Of a DNA stretch of 64,000 bases, positions 33,645 to 44,157 are shown one piece after another. The stretch comes from Sva-07 sp963716095. GTDB taxonomy: Bacteria > Actinomycetota > Acidimicrobiia > Acidimicrobiales > Ilumatobacteraceae. The stretch covers positions 1-64,000 of the forward strand of contig CAVQSV010000012.1 of NCBI GenBank assembly GCA_963716095.1, in the 5' to 3' direction. Within the stretch, counting starts at the first letter, position 1. The number at the start of each line of letters is the position of its first letter. The position numbers and the translations under genes are program-made. The notes below the pieces were generated by a model. It was not told the origin of the DNA. It was given only the letters and a program-made list of their open reading frames with translations, and did not search any database.

Positions 33645-36115
33645 CCGCTGCGCGACCATCGAATCGATGGTTGGGCTGGTGGTTGCGCTGGTCCTGGCGA
33701 GACTTCCGATCCCACTGGATCGCGGTGGTCGCTATCGCGCTCGTCCTGGCGATCGGAACCGGGGTGTACGCGGGACTCGGCAGCACCGCGGAGTGGCGAC
33801 GTCAGTCCAATGACGCCAGCTTCGCTGCATTGGCGATGCACGACCTTCGCGTCACCCTGAGCCCAGGGACATTCGTCGAGCAGGGTGCGCTCGTCGACGC
33901 GATCTCATCGATCGGTGACGCCACGTCCGTGAGCGGCGTCGCCGAACGTCTTGTCGTCGACAGCCAGGTGGACACCGGAGCCACGGGTGGATCCGAGTCG
34001 GTACTCGTTCCGGCCCGGCTGGTGGGGATGACGTTCGGGTCGACGCAACCCATCGACGACGTCTGGGTCCGTGACGGCATCGCACCGTCCCCCGATCCGG
34101 CCGACGGCAGCGCGGTCCTCGAAGCCAAGTTCGCCGACCAACACGGCCTGCCGGACGAAGGAACGGTGCTGGTCGCCGGAGGCCGCTCCGTCACCTACAC
34201 GGGACTCGGCGTTGCGCCGGAGGACTTCTTCTACGAGGGCCCCGAAGGAACCATCCTCGCGGCCGGAGAGCTCGCCATCATGTACTTGCCGTTGGCTGCG
34301 GTACAGGACCTCAGCGGGCACGAGGGGATGGTCAACGATGCCGTTCTCCTGCTGGTCGACGGTGCCGACCGCGACGCGATCGAGGCCCAGCTCACCGAGG
34401 CGATCTCCAGCCTCGGTGTGAGCGCCACCGTCTCCACCCGTGAAGATGCCGATGCCGTCCGGGTGCTCTACGAGGACATCGACAACGACCAGCGCTTCTG
34501 GAACGCCTTGTCGGCGCTCGTGCTCTTCGCGGCGGCGCTCGCTGCGTTCAATCTGATCAACCGGATCGTCGAGGCCCAACGCCGCGAGATCGGCATCGGG
34601 ATGGCACTCGGCGTGCCACGACGACAACTCGCCGTCCGCCCGATGCTCATCGGTGTGCAGGTCGCCGTGCTGGGGACGATCGCCGGCCTCGTCGTCGGGT
34701 TCTTCGTGGGCAGGGCGTTCGGGAACCTGCTCGAGTCGTTCCTGCCGCTCCCCCGACACCGCACACCGTTCCAGTACGACGTGTATCTCCGCGCCGCCAT
34801 GCTGGGGATCGCGATCCCGATCGCCGCCAGCGCCGTCCCCGTCTGGCGGGCGCTGCGCGTGGAGCCGATCAACGCGATCCGCACCGGTCACCTCGCGGCC
34901 AAGTCCAATCGGCTGACGAACTGGACGGGCCGACTCCGACTGCCCGGATCGACCATGACCCAGATGCCGATCCGCAACGTGATGCGCACCCCGCGCCGCA
35001 CGGTCCTCACCGCAGTCGGCGTCGGCGCAGCGATCACCGCGCTGGTGGCCGTACTCGGCATGCTCGACAGCTTCGGTCGAACCCTCGACCAGGCAGACGC
35101 CGAGTTCACCAAGGGCAACGCCGATCGGGTCGTCGTCCAGCTGGACACCTTCTACCCGAGCGACTCCCCCGCCGTCGACACGATCTCCGACACGCCCGCT
35201 GTGGGACGGATCGACGCCGGACTGCGCCTTCCCGCCACGGCACTCGGCCCCGAACCGGACGACGACATCGACCTCCTCGTCGAGTTCGTCGACATGGAGG
35301 ACGCTGCGTGGACCCCGACCATCGACGAGGGCGCCGCGACGGTCAGCGGGGATGTGCCAGGGATCGTGCTGGCCGGCAAGGCCGCCGCGGATCTGGAGGC
35401 ACGGATCGGCGACACCGTCACCCTCCGACATCCGCTCCGCAGCGACACTGGCGGCTTCTCGATCGCCGAGACCCCACTCGTCGTGACCGGCATCCACTCC
35501 AATCCGATCCGAACGTTCGCCTTCTTGGACATCACCGACGCAACGCACTTCGGACTCGCAGGCGTCGTGAACGTCGTGCAGGCGTATCCAGCCGACGACG
35601 CCACCCGTTCCGACGTCCAACGGGCCGTGTTCGGGGTGCCGGGCGTGACGTCCAGCCAACCGGTCGCCCGCATCAGCGAGGCCATCGACGAGGCACTCGA
35701 CCAGTTCCTCAGCTTCCTGCTCGTCACCGCCGGTGCCGTGCTGGTCCTCGCCCTCCTGATCGCGTTCAACGCCACTCGCATCACCGTCGAAGAGCGGCGG
35801 CGGGAGCACGCCACGATGCGCGCCTTCGGGCTCCCCGTCCGAACCGTGCTCGGCGTCGTCGTCAAGGAGAGTGCCATCGTCGGCATCATCGCCACCGTCA
35901 TCGGTCTCGTCGGTGGTGTGGTCTTCCTCCAGTGGATGTTGACATCGCTCGCCGCGACCACCCTCCCCGACGTGGGGATCGACGTCTATCTCTCACCGAC
36001 CACGATCGTGATCGCTGCGGTCGTCGGGATCGTCTCCGTCGCCGTGACACCGCTCTTCCTGGTCCGACGGCTCCGACGCATGGACCTTCCCGGCACCCTC
36101 CGCGTCGTCGAGTGA
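33638..36115 (+). CDS. FtsX-type ABC transporter permease (duplicated)
   Basis: 825 aa; ATG 33638 overlaps the ATPase stop by 7 nt (GTG 33641 possible). Two copies of an FtsX unit: an N-terminal helix (WIAVVAIALVLAIGTGVYAGLG), a large extracytoplasmic domain, then FtsX cores near 285-410 (NALSALVLFAAALAAFNLINRI) and 690-815 (FLSFLLVTAGAVLVLALLIAFNATR). MacB-like four-plus-four helix layout for a non-canonical exporter. It is coupled to the ATPase gene. Substrate unknown. Confidence 0.85.
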   Translation: MVTAARPSNRWLGWWLRWSWRDFRSHWIAVVAIALVLAIGTGVYAGLGSTAEWRRQSNDASFAALAMHDLRVTLSPGTFVEQGALVDAISSIGDATSVSGVAERLVVDSQVDTGATGGSESVLVPARLVGMTFGSTQPIDDVWVRDGIAPSPDPADGSAVLEAKFADQHGLPDEGTVLVAGGRSVTYTGLGVAPEDFFYEGPEGTILAAGELAIMYLPLAAVQDLSGHEGMVNDAVLLLVDGADRDAIEAQLTEAISSLGVSATVSTREDADAVRVLYEDIDNDQRFWNALSALVLFAAALAAFNLINRIVEAQRREIGIGMALGVPRRQLAVRPMLIGVQVAVLGTIAGLVVGFFVGRAFGNLLESFLPLPRHRTPFQYDVYLRAAMLGIAIPIAASAVPVWRALRVEPINAIRTGHLAAKSNRLTNWTGRLRLPGSTMTQMPIRNVMRTPRRTVLTAVGVGAAITALVAVLGMLDSFGRTLDQADAEFTKGNADRVVVQLDTFYPSDSPAVDTISDTPAVGRIDAGLRLPATALGPEPDDDIDLLVEFVDMEDAAWTPTIDEGAATVSGDVPGIVLAGKAAADLEARIGDTVTLRHPLRSDTGGFSIAETPLVVTGIHSNPIRTFAFLDITDATHFGLAGVVNVVQAYPADDATRSDVQRAVFGVPGVTSSQPVARISEAIDEALDQFLSFLLVTAGAVLVLALLIAFNATRITVEERRREHATMRAFGLPVRTVLGVVVKESAIVGIIATVIGLVGGVVFLQWMLTSLAATTLPDVGIDVYLSPTTIVIAAVVGIVSVAVTPLFLVRRLRRMDLPGTLRVVE

Positions 36116-36145
36116 CGACACCGGGCCGCACCCCCCGGCTCTCGA

Positions 36146-38512
36146 TCAGTGATCGGGCGGACCGTCGATGGTGATGCTCGTCAGCAGTTCCTCTTCCTGC
36201 GCGAAATGCAGGCGGAGAATCGCGTCGAGGGCGTAGAGGATCCGGCGCGCCTCGCTCCGGTCCTCGTCGCTGAAGCCATCGACAGATGCATCGTCGACCA
36301 GCCGATCGAGCAGCGAGGCGAGGTGGAAGATCTCCTGGTGCGTGCGGCTCATCGGCGCCAACGGGTCGCTGCCGCCGAGGCGCTCGGCGACCCCCGGATA
36401 GATCCGCGATTCGTCCTCGCGCTCGTGCGGCACGACTTCTTCTGCGATCCGCTCAGCGACCTCGCGTAGCGAGGAGAGCGCGGTTGCCTCGTCGGTGGTG
36501 TCCAGACCGAGAGCGACCGACCGAAGCTCTTCGAGGACCAACCTGAGCGGCCCATGCCCTTCTGCGAGCTGATGGCTCCACGAGTCGGGCACCGATCCGG
36601 TGTGCCGCAACGACCGCGGCGGACGCAGCGCCCGCAGCGCCGTGCCGATCGCCAACACGTCGATCACCTCCTGGGCAAGCGCCCCTCCCACCGGCGCGAG
36701 CAGCCCGACCGCTGCTGCACCCATGCCGACGAGTGCCAAGCTCATTCCGAGCACCACGCTCTGACGAGCGATCGCCCGCGCACGTTTGGCGACGACGACT
36801 CCGGCAGCCAACCGGTCGAGCCGATCGACGATCAACACCACGTCGGCCGCCTCCGACGACGCGGTCGCACCCCGGGCGCCCATCGCCACCCCGAGGTCGG
36901 CAGCGGCCAGCGCCGGGGCGTCGTTGACACCGTCGCCGACCATCACGGTGATCCCAGAACGTTTGGACGATTCGGACCGCACCACATCGAGCTTCTCGGC
37001 CGGAGTCCGATCGGCGAAGACCTGATCGATACCCAGCGACATCCCGATCGGTTCCGCCACCTCGAGCCGGTCGCCGGTCACCATCACGATCCGATCCACG
37101 CCCGAGCGCCGCAGCGCTCGCAACGCTGCCGACGTGTCGGCACGCAACTCGTCGGTGAACAGAATCAATCCCACCGGTTCAGCGTCGACGACCACCACGG
37201 TTGTACTGCAGCCCTCCCGCCGAGCCCGACGCTCAGCGGCAGCCAGCCACGGGATGCGTTCCTCCACGTCGACAGAGGAGAGCGCACCCACCCACACCTG
37301 ACGCCCCCCGACGGTGCCGCCCACACCGGTACCTGGCTGCTCGACCACCATGGCGGGTTCGATCAGCGCCAACCCTCGATCACGGGCCTCGCTCACCAGC
37401 ATCGCGGCCAACACGTGCGGTGACGCCTGTTCGACGGACGCCGCCAGGGAGAGCACGTCTGCAGCTTCGGTGCCCGGTGCGGTCACCACCGCCACCACAT
37501 GCGCCCGCCCGGCTGTCAGCGTGCCGGTCTTGTCGAACAGCACCGTGCGTGTCTGCCCCATCGCCTCCAAGGCTGCACCGTCTTTGACCACCACCCCGTT
37601 ACGCGCTGCGCAGGCGATCCCCGACACGACCGCAACCGGAGCGGCCAACACGAGCGGGCACGGCGTCGCGACCACCAACACAGCAAGCACCCGCGTCGAC
37701 TCGCCCGTCACCAGCCAGGTGCCGGCCGCGATCGAGAACACGGCAGGAACGAACATCACCGCGTATCGGTCCGCCAACCGCACGAACGGAGCCCGACCCA
37801 CGCCAGCCGACTGGACGAGCCTCACGATCCCGGCGTAGGAACTCGCCGACGCCGATGCCGACGCCGACATTCGGAATGCCCCGCCGGCGTTCAGTGACCC
37901 ACTGCGCGCCCACTCTCCGACGTCACGCTGCACCGACTGGGACTCACCGGTCAGGACCGACTCGTCCAACACGGCCGGTTCCAGGACGTTCCCGTCGACC
38001 GGCACGACCTCGCCGGGCTTGACGAGCAGCACCTCACCCGGCGAGACCTCGTCGACCGGCACGGTCTCGAACTGATCCTCGACCAGCCGGTGAGCGACCT
38101 TCGGTGCCAGCGACAACAACTCGGACAACGATCGCTCGGCCCGACGGTGCGCATACTGCTCGAGCGCGTCACCGGATGCCACCATCAACGCCAGGATCAC
38201 CCCAGCGAGCTCCTCGCCCATCGCCATCGAGCCCACCAAGGCCACCAACGCCACGACATCGACAGCCACCCGACCCTCACGCAGTCGGGCGATCGTCACC
38301 AGGACCAGATCCACCACCACGACCGCTGACGCGACCGACCACACGGCGACAGCAAGATCCTGCGCACCCGCGGCCGACGCGACGACGCCGACGACCAACG
38401 AGCAGGCCACGAACGGCAACAACGCCCGACGAATCGCTGCAATGAAACCATTGCTCACTCCACCAGCCTGGTCGCAGCCCCAGCGCGCAGACCAGAGCAC
38501 AACGTCTGTCAC
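36146..38512 (-). CDS. P1B-type ATPase fused to C-terminal hemerythrin domain
   Basis: 788 aa from a GTG at 38512; a GTG at 38458 would shorten it by 18 residues. Membrane helices flank TPCPLVLAAP (CPx variant CPL), FDKTGTLT gives the phosphorylated Asp, TGES the actuator and MVGDGVNDAPAL the hinge, as in heavy-metal P-type ATPases. A soluble tail after residue about 640 carries spaced His/Glu: WSHQLAEGHGPL, VPHEREDESRIYP, RTHQEIFHLA and LHFAQEEELL, as in hemerythrin (HHE) diiron domains. The fusion suggests metal or redox sensing linked to transport. Convergent with the permease. Confidence 0.85.
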   Translation of the reverse strand: MTDVVLWSARWGCDQAGGVSNGFIAAIRRALLPFVACSLVVGVVASAAGAQDLAVAVWSVASAVVVVDLVLVTIARLREGRVAVDVVALVALVGSMAMGEELAGVILALMVASGDALEQYAHRRAERSLSELLSLAPKVAHRLVEDQFETVPVDEVSPGEVLLVKPGEVVPVDGNVLEPAVLDESVLTGESQSVQRDVGEWARSGSLNAGGAFRMSASASASASSYAGIVRLVQSAGVGRAPFVRLADRYAVMFVPAVFSIAAGTWLVTGESTRVLAVLVVATPCPLVLAAPVAVVSGIACAARNGVVVKDGAALEAMGQTRTVLFDKTGTLTAGRAHVVAVVTAPGTEAADVLSLAASVEQASPHVLAAMLVSEARDRGLALIEPAMVVEQPGTGVGGTVGGRQVWVGALSSVDVEERIPWLAAAERRARREGCSTTVVVVDAEPVGLILFTDELRADTSAALRALRRSGVDRIVMVTGDRLEVAEPIGMSLGIDQVFADRTPAEKLDVVRSESSKRSGITVMVGDGVNDAPALAAADLGVAMGARGATASSEAADVVLIVDRLDRLAAGVVVAKRARAIARQSVVLGMSLALVGMGAAAVGLLAPVGGALAQEVIDVLAIGTALRALRPPRSLRHTGSVPDSWSHQLAEGHGPLRLVLEELRSVALGLDTTDEATALSSLREVAERIAEEVVPHEREDESRIYPGVAERLGGSDPLAPMSRTHQEIFHLASLLDRLVDDASVDGFSDEDRSEARRILYALDAILRLHFAQEEELLTSITIDGPPDH

Positions 38513-38861
38513 CCGACGGCGGGGACCTATGCGTTCACGAGCACCGGTGGCTGTCGAAGATCAGCAACGCGCACATCATCTGGGTGCGCGTCGTGGCGCA
38601 CTTCGGAGGCGTCGAGATGATGATGTCGCCCGGTCGGTGTTCGAACTTCGACGACCGAGCGCTGTCGGACGCCATGCTCTGGTAGCGCTTCAATTCCGAC
38701 CCCATCCCCGGCACGGCACATCGCGGCGTTCCTCGTCAGCGTCCGGATCTCACCCGCCGACGGAGACAACCGGACCGGCTCTGCTCGGTTCGTGTCCGCT
38801 CACCCGGAACGGCCCGAGCCAGTAGCGTCGCCTCCGACATCCAGACGGGGAGAGCCAACGC
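38513..38861. other. 349-nt gap; possible unassigned reading frame
   Basis: On the plus strand an open frame reads CVHEHRWLSKISNAHIIW and later FGGVEMMMSPGRCSNFDDRAL, ending at TAG 38683-38685. It has no clear start or family and may be a relic or chance frame. The promoters of the P-type ATPase and the oxidoreductase must also lie in this gap; GGGGAGAG precedes the latter's ATG. Confidence 0.25.
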
Positions 38862-40037
38862 ATGGAATCGAATCCGGTGATCGAGATGCTCGGCCGACGG
38901 CTGCGACTCGCCGTGATCGGTGGCGGGCCGGGCAGCTTCATCGGTGCGATGCACCGCGCCGCTGCTCGGCTGGACGATCGCTACGAGATCGTGGCCGGCG
39001 TGCTGTCATCCGATCCCGAGCGATCAGCGACCGCGGCAGCAGGACTCGGCATCACATCCGACCGGGCCTACGCAACGGCCGAGTCGCTGTTCGCTGAAGA
39101 GGAAGCCCGCCAGGACGGCGCCGACGTCGTCGCGATCATGACGCCGAACGACAGCCATCACTCGTACGCGGTCGGGGCGCTACGGCACGGCTTCGACGTG
39201 ATCTGCGACAAACCGATCGCCAACACCCTCGCGGAAGCCGTCGACGTCCTCGCCACGGTCGAGGACACCGGTCTCGTCTTCTGCCTGACACACAACTACA
39301 CCGGGTACCCGATGGTCCGCCAGGCCCGGGCGATGGTCGCCGACGGCCTGCTCGGGACGCTGCAGTTGGTCCAGGTCGAATACGTCCAAGGCGGCAAGGC
39401 GGGCGAACGAGACCCCGACCATGAGGGCTCGCTCCCCTGGAGGTACGACCCTGTACGCGGTGGACCCTCACTCGTCCTGGGCGACATCGGCACCCACGCC
39501 CACAACCTCGTCCGGTTCGTCACGGGGCTCGAGGTGACCGAACTCGCCGCCGAGGTCGGCCACATCGTGGCGAACCGTCTCGTCGACGACTACGCCGGAG
39601 CGCTCCTCCGATTCGACAACGGCGCACGCGGATCGTTCTGGGTGACCCAGGCCGCTGCGGGCGTCGAGAACTGTCTGCGCCTCCGGGTGTCGGGGACCAA
39701 GGGGACGCTGGAATGGATGCAGGAGGTGCCGACCCAGCTGACGTTCAAACCGCTCGGTGCGCCCGCCGAGACGCGGACGCCGAACGGTCCCGGCACGCTG
39801 CCACTGGCCAGGCGAGCGAGCCGCATCGTGGCCGGCCACCCGGAAGGGTTCCACGAGGGATTCGCAAACATCTACGCCGACGCGGCCGAGGCGATCGCGG
39901 CCCGGCGAGCCGGCGTCGACCCTGATCCGCTCGCGCTCGTGTTTCCGAACGCGGTCGACGGGGTCAGAGGCGTCGCCTTCGTCGAGGCCGCCATCACCTC
40001 CGCGACGAACGACGGAACCTGGACCACGGTGGGATGA
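38862..40037 (+). CDS. Gfo/Idh/MocA-family oxidoreductase
   Basis: 391 aa; ATG 38862 after GGGGAGAG. A Rossmann start (LRLAVIGGGPGSFIGAMHR), YEIVAGVLSSDPERS, ADVVAIMTPNDSHHSYAV and the sugar-oxidoreductase signature CDKPIANTLAEAVDV, then a C-terminal substrate domain with GDIGTHAHNLVRFVTGLEV. It would oxidise a sugar or cyclitol with NAD(P). No partner genes give the substrate. Confidence 0.9.
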   Translation: MESNPVIEMLGRRLRLAVIGGGPGSFIGAMHRAAARLDDRYEIVAGVLSSDPERSATAAAGLGITSDRAYATAESLFAEEEARQDGADVVAIMTPNDSHHSYAVGALRHGFDVICDKPIANTLAEAVDVLATVEDTGLVFCLTHNYTGYPMVRQARAMVADGLLGTLQLVQVEYVQGGKAGERDPDHEGSLPWRYDPVRGGPSLVLGDIGTHAHNLVRFVTGLEVTELAAEVGHIVANRLVDDYAGALLRFDNGARGSFWVTQAAAGVENCLRLRVSGTKGTLEWMQEVPTQLTFKPLGAPAETRTPNGPGTLPLARRASRIVAGHPEGFHEGFANIYADAAEAIAARRAGVDPDPLALVFPNAVDGVRGVAFVEAAITSATNDGTWTTVG

Positions 40038-40076
40038 CCATCGGCCGCCTCGTGTCAGTCGGGAGCGATCGTGATG

Positions 40077-43000
40077 TCAGGCGGTGATCTGCCACTCGAT
40101 CGTGGCGTCATCACCCATTGGGAGATACGAACACCGCAGACCGGTGTGAATCGACCGATCGAGGTGGGCGGCGAGGTTCGGGGCGACGGCATCGACGCGA
40201 CGAATGGCATCTCGGATTCGGGCACTGACGGCCTTGCGAGCCCGTTCTGCCGGATCGTTGGAGTTGGTGCGAATGCGTCCCCCGAGACCGGTCGTTCGCC
40301 GAATCTCGACGAGCAGTTGTTCTCGCTCCTCGTCGAGTTGGTCGACTCGGCCGATGTCGGCGTTCGACTCGGCTTCGTCGCGCTCGACGCTGAGTTCATC
40401 GAGTCGGCTCCGGTAGGCACGAAGTGCGTCGAGGTCCGTCAGGTCGTCGCGACTCGCACTGACGACGGCGGCGGCTCCCGTCAGTTGGAGCGCTGAGACT
40501 TCTTCACCCCGGTGACGGACGAGCGTCACGATGTCGGCGAGCCCCTTCACGTGGGTGAGGCTGCCGCCTTCATCACCCCACGAAACCTCCCAGATGTTTC
40601 CATTGCGAATGAGCGCAGCCGGGCGGGCGACTGCCGTGGCGACGGGTCGGTCATCACGCGCCTCCAGCGCTGAGAGTTCGGCTCGTCCCAAACGCGCCCA
40701 CACCACGGCACCGAGTCGATCGGAGATTTCGACCGACTTCTGCAGCATCGCGACGGCGCGTTCTCGATCGCCGAGCGCGCCGGCGAGCATCCCCGATGTA
40801 TGGGCAAACGGCCCGGCGAACGCCACGACTGCTCCATTGACGCCGCAACTGTCGGTGAGTTCGGCGATGTCGTCATCGAGACGGCGACACAACTCGGTGT
40901 CGCCGAGCGCGATGGCGGCCTCTGCGAGGTGAGCGACCAGCACCGACCGCAGGTACGAGCCTTCGCTCTGCCATCCCCCCGCCTGCTCGACCAACTCGAC
41001 CTCGCGGGCAGCGTTGGCAACATCACCGGCAACTGCACAGGCACCAGCGGCGACAGCGTGGGCGAGAACCGGGGCGCCTTTCCACCACCGGACGGCGTCA
41101 GCCGCGAGAGTCTCGAGTCCGATCGGCTCGCGTCGCGCTCGTTCCAGGGCGACCCGCTGGGACATCAGTACGTTTCCGGCATCGGGTTCGTGGATCTGCG
41201 TGCCGAGCGCAGCTGCATGATCGATGCGTGACTGCGCCGCGTCGATCTCGCCTTCCAACAGGGCGAGGGCGGCGCGGCGTGTCGCAACCATGTACCGATC
41301 GTGAGGCTCGTTGCGCTCCTCGAGGAGTTCGAACCACTGATCGAGCACCACCCGGAATCTCGCGGACCCGGATTCGAGCAACCCGTTCGCCTCGAGGAGG
41401 AGGCCTTCAGCTCGCCGATCGACATTTCCCAGCCGCCCGCCAACGGCAGCAATCTCCTCGCCCAGTGCCGCTCGTTCAGCACCAGTGCCCGGACCCCACA
41501 GCGCATCATGGCGGGCCAGCAGGCAGTCGACCAGCGTCGTGTCGTCGTTCGAGTCGCGGCCGAGCACAAGCGCCTCTTCGCTGAGCGGTGCGGCGCGATG
41601 CCGGTCCTCGGCCACTGAGTGCTGCAGTTCTCGGGCCAGCGCGGCCGTCAACTGCGCTTGGCGAGCGAGGTCGATGCCGGTCACGGCCGCCAGGGCGGAT
41701 TCGAGCAGCTCGATGGTCTCGTCGCGGCGGGCGGCGAACTTCGCTCCGAGACGTTGGACGGCCAACGCCACATCGGCCTGCCGTCGTGGGTCGGGTGCAA
41801 CCGCGGTGGCTTGACGGAGCAGGTCGCGAGCGGTTTCCGGATCTCCGGCGCGTGCCCGATACCCCGCCTCGTCCATCAGCAGTGTCGTGAGCATGTCCGG
41901 TGGGACTCGCCAGCCTGCGTCTGCGGAAGCATCGCGGACACGGCTGAGGTGCTCGGCGGCCTCGACGAATGCCAGACGACTGCATTCTTCGTGCGCCGCC
42001 TCGTTCGCCCAGTGGACTGCGCGCATCGGGTCGGTCACGGCGATCGATCGGACGAAGTGCCGTGCGAGGTCGCTCGGCGGCACTCGCGCGCCACTGTGAT
42101 GGCGTGCATCGAGGGCTTCGCCGACTCGACCGTGGAGGTGGACCCGGGAGGAGAAGTCGAGTTCGCTGTAGAGCGTCTCGCGATAGAGATCGTGGGTGAA
42201 CCAGAACTGGTCACCAGCCGTGCACGTCACGAGCCCGGCATCGAGTGCCGGTTCGAGGTGCTGGATGATCATCGCCGGAGACTCATCGCGCACGGCGGCC
42301 AACACATCCGGGAGTAGTCGGTTGCCGAGCACGCTGGCAGCATCGAGAACGAGTCGGCTCTCCTCGGGCAGCGTGGTCAGGCGACGACCCACTGCACCGG
42401 TCACCGCGGAGGGGAGTTGATCCTCGATCCCCAGCTCGGAGAGTCGTGCCAGTTCGCTGACGAAGAGTGGGTGCCCTCCGGTGCGGCGATGCAGTTCAGA
42501 AGAGAGCGTTCGTGCGGCTTCTGGGCCACAGATGGTTTCGACGAGTTCGGTCACGTCGTCGACAGCGAGCCCCTCGAGGTGGATGTGTTCAGCCCGGGAC
42601 TGGGTGGTCGCGAGTTGGGTGCGAACGGCACCGTCGAGTTCGTCGTGGCGATAGGCGCCGATCACCAGCATCTTGGACCTCGCGGGAGCAGCGACGAGGT
42701 AGTCGAGAAGGTCGAGTGTCGACGTGTCGGCCCACTGCAGATCGTCGATCACGACCACGACGTGGTGATGCTCTGCCACACCTTCGAGCCACCGCACGGC
42801 GGCATCCAACAGCAGCACACGATTGCGGTCGGAATCGTCGATCGACGCGGCATCGGAACCAAGATCGCGGATCAGGACCGACAGGGCCTCTCGGTCATGA
42901 CCGGCTGCCGCGACAGTGATGTCGGGTCCGACAGCTCGAGCGACATCATCGAAGACCTGCATCCACGGCCAGAACCCCGGTGCCCCCTCCCCGTGCCAAC

Positions 43001-43199
43001 AGGTCCCCCAGCCGATCACGGTTGCCTCGGCCGCCAAAGCATCGAGCATCGCCTGGATGAGTGATGTCTTTCCCATTCCCGCTTGACCACTGACGAGAAC
43101 GGCCGATCGGCGCCCGCTCGTCGATGCGGTCGCTGCCTGGCTCAATCGCTCGAGGGGGCGCTCGCGACCGATGAGTCGGAGTTCGTTCCGTTCGAGCAT
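40077..43199 (-). CDS. Large AAA/TPR regulator (AfsR/MalT-like)
   Basis: 1040 aa from ATG 43199 (GGGGG before it). Residues 12-260 hold an AAA/STAND ATPase: Walker A GQAGMGKTS (about 43), Walker B VVVVIDDLQWAD (about 147). A winged helix-like region and then a long TPR-type helical repeat region (400-860) follow. The C-terminus (900-1040) has ALRAYRSRLDELSVERDEAE, and GLGGRIRTNSNDPAERARKAVSARIRDAI (as pieces), a module typical of actinobacterial AAA regulators. There is no LuxR HTH at the end. Divergent from the methyltransferase-nitrilase operon, which it may control. Confidence 0.85.
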   Translation of the reverse strand: MLERNELRLIGRERPLERLSQAATASTSGRRSAVLVSGQAGMGKTSLIQAMLDALAAEATVIGWGTCWHGEGAPGFWPWMQVFDDVARAVGPDITVAAAGHDREALSVLIRDLGSDAASIDDSDRNRVLLLDAAVRWLEGVAEHHHVVVVIDDLQWADTSTLDLLDYLVAAPARSKMLVIGAYRHDELDGAVRTQLATTQSRAEHIHLEGLAVDDVTELVETICGPEAARTLSSELHRRTGGHPLFVSELARLSELGIEDQLPSAVTGAVGRRLTTLPEESRLVLDAASVLGNRLLPDVLAAVRDESPAMIIQHLEPALDAGLVTCTAGDQFWFTHDLYRETLYSELDFSSRVHLHGRVGEALDARHHSGARVPPSDLARHFVRSIAVTDPMRAVHWANEAAHEECSRLAFVEAAEHLSRVRDASADAGWRVPPDMLTTLLMDEAGYRARAGDPETARDLLRQATAVAPDPRRQADVALAVQRLGAKFAARRDETIELLESALAAVTGIDLARQAQLTAALARELQHSVAEDRHRAAPLSEEALVLGRDSNDDTTLVDCLLARHDALWGPGTGAERAALGEEIAAVGGRLGNVDRRAEGLLLEANGLLESGSARFRVVLDQWFELLEERNEPHDRYMVATRRAALALLEGEIDAAQSRIDHAAALGTQIHEPDAGNVLMSQRVALERARREPIGLETLAADAVRWWKGAPVLAHAVAAGACAVAGDVANAAREVELVEQAGGWQSEGSYLRSVLVAHLAEAAIALGDTELCRRLDDDIAELTDSCGVNGAVVAFAGPFAHTSGMLAGALGDRERAVAMLQKSVEISDRLGAVVWARLGRAELSALEARDDRPVATAVARPAALIRNGNIWEVSWGDEGGSLTHVKGLADIVTLVRHRGEEVSALQLTGAAAVVSASRDDLTDLDALRAYRSRLDELSVERDEAESNADIGRVDQLDEEREQLLVEIRRTTGLGGRIRTNSNDPAERARKAVSARIRDAIRRVDAVAPNLAAHLDRSIHTGLRCSYLPMGDDATIEWQITA

Positions 43200-43305
43200 C
43201 GCACCCCCGTTCTGGCCGGTCGGAGAATCGCCAGACGAGATCTGGCGGTGAATCCCACGGTTCTGGCGCCTCAAGCATGACACCTCACCAACGAAAGGAC
43301 GAACA

Positions 43306-44157
43306 ATGACATTCGATGCAGCTCAGTACAAGATCACGACCCGACAACAGTGGGAGGAGTACGCCGGCGGTTGGAACGCCTGGGCACCCTTGCTCGAGAC
43401 CTGGCTGGGCGAGGCAACCCAACGGATGCTGGATCTCGCCGGCGTGGACAGCGGCAGTCGAGTGCTCGATGTCGCCGCCGGGGCTGGCGGCCAGAGCATC
43501 GCAGCGGGTCAGCGTGTCGGCTCGGACGGATCCGTCGTGGCGACCGACCTGTCCCCGACGATCCTGGAACACGCAGTCGACGCTGCCAAGGCTGCCGGCC
43601 TCGACAACGTGACGAGCCGTGAACTCGATGGTGAACAGCTCCACGACCTTCCAGGCGAGAGCTTCGATGCTGCGATTTCACGGGTCGGGCTCATCTACTT
43701 CCCGGATCGGCACCAGGCATTGACCGGCATCCACCATGTGTTGCGGGACGGCGGTCGATTCGCGACGGTGACCTACTCCACTGCCGCCACGAACGGCTTC
43801 TTCTCGCTCCCGGTGTCGATCATCCGCGACCGGGCGCAGCTCCCAGCACCGGCACCGGGCCAACCCGGTCCATTCAGCCTCGCCGATCCAGAAGTGGTGG
43901 AGCGCGAGCTGATTCAGGCCGGATTCCAGGATGTCGTCGTCGACGTCATCGATGCCCCCGTTCGGCTTCCGTCGGCGGCCGAATGTGTCCGGTTCGAACG
44001 TGAGTCGTTCGGCGCGCTTCATCAGATGCTCGGCTCGATGACCGCTGCAGACCAGGAGTCGGTGTGGGCCGACATCGAATCAGAACTCGGTCAGTTCGAA
44101 AACGACGAGGGCTTCGTCGGACCGTGCGAACTCGTCGTTGCGGGAGCGACACGATGA
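43306..44157 (+). CDS. Class I SAM-dependent methyltransferase
   Basis: 283 aa. Motif I VLDVAAGAGGQSIA (about 53), then VVATDLSPTILEHA, and FDAAISRVGLIYFPDRHQAL as motif III/IV, a seven-stranded Rossmann methyltransferase of the UbiE/ArsM-like type. The start is 23 nt after a GGAGG-like CCAACGAAAGGACG site. It overlaps the nitrilase gene by ATGA, so the two are one operon. Methyl acceptor not predictable. Confidence 0.9.
   Translation: MTFDAAQYKITTRQQWEEYAGGWNAWAPLLETWLGEATQRMLDLAGVDSGSRVLDVAAGAGGQSIAAGQRVGSDGSVVATDLSPTILEHAVDAAKAAGLDNVTSRELDGEQLHDLPGESFDAAISRVGLIYFPDRHQALTGIHHVLRDGGRFATVTYSTAATNGFFSLPVSIIRDRAQLPAPAPGQPGPFSLADPEVVERELIQAGFQDVVVDVIDAPVRLPSAAECVRFERESFGALHQMLGSMTAADQESVWADIESELGQFENDEGFVGPCELVVAGATR

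Noticed and set aside
33905..35809. 634-codon minus-strand frame over the FtsX permease
   Set aside because: The opposite strand codes a clear permease; the shadow frame is rich in Arg, Asp, Glu and His and has no domain.
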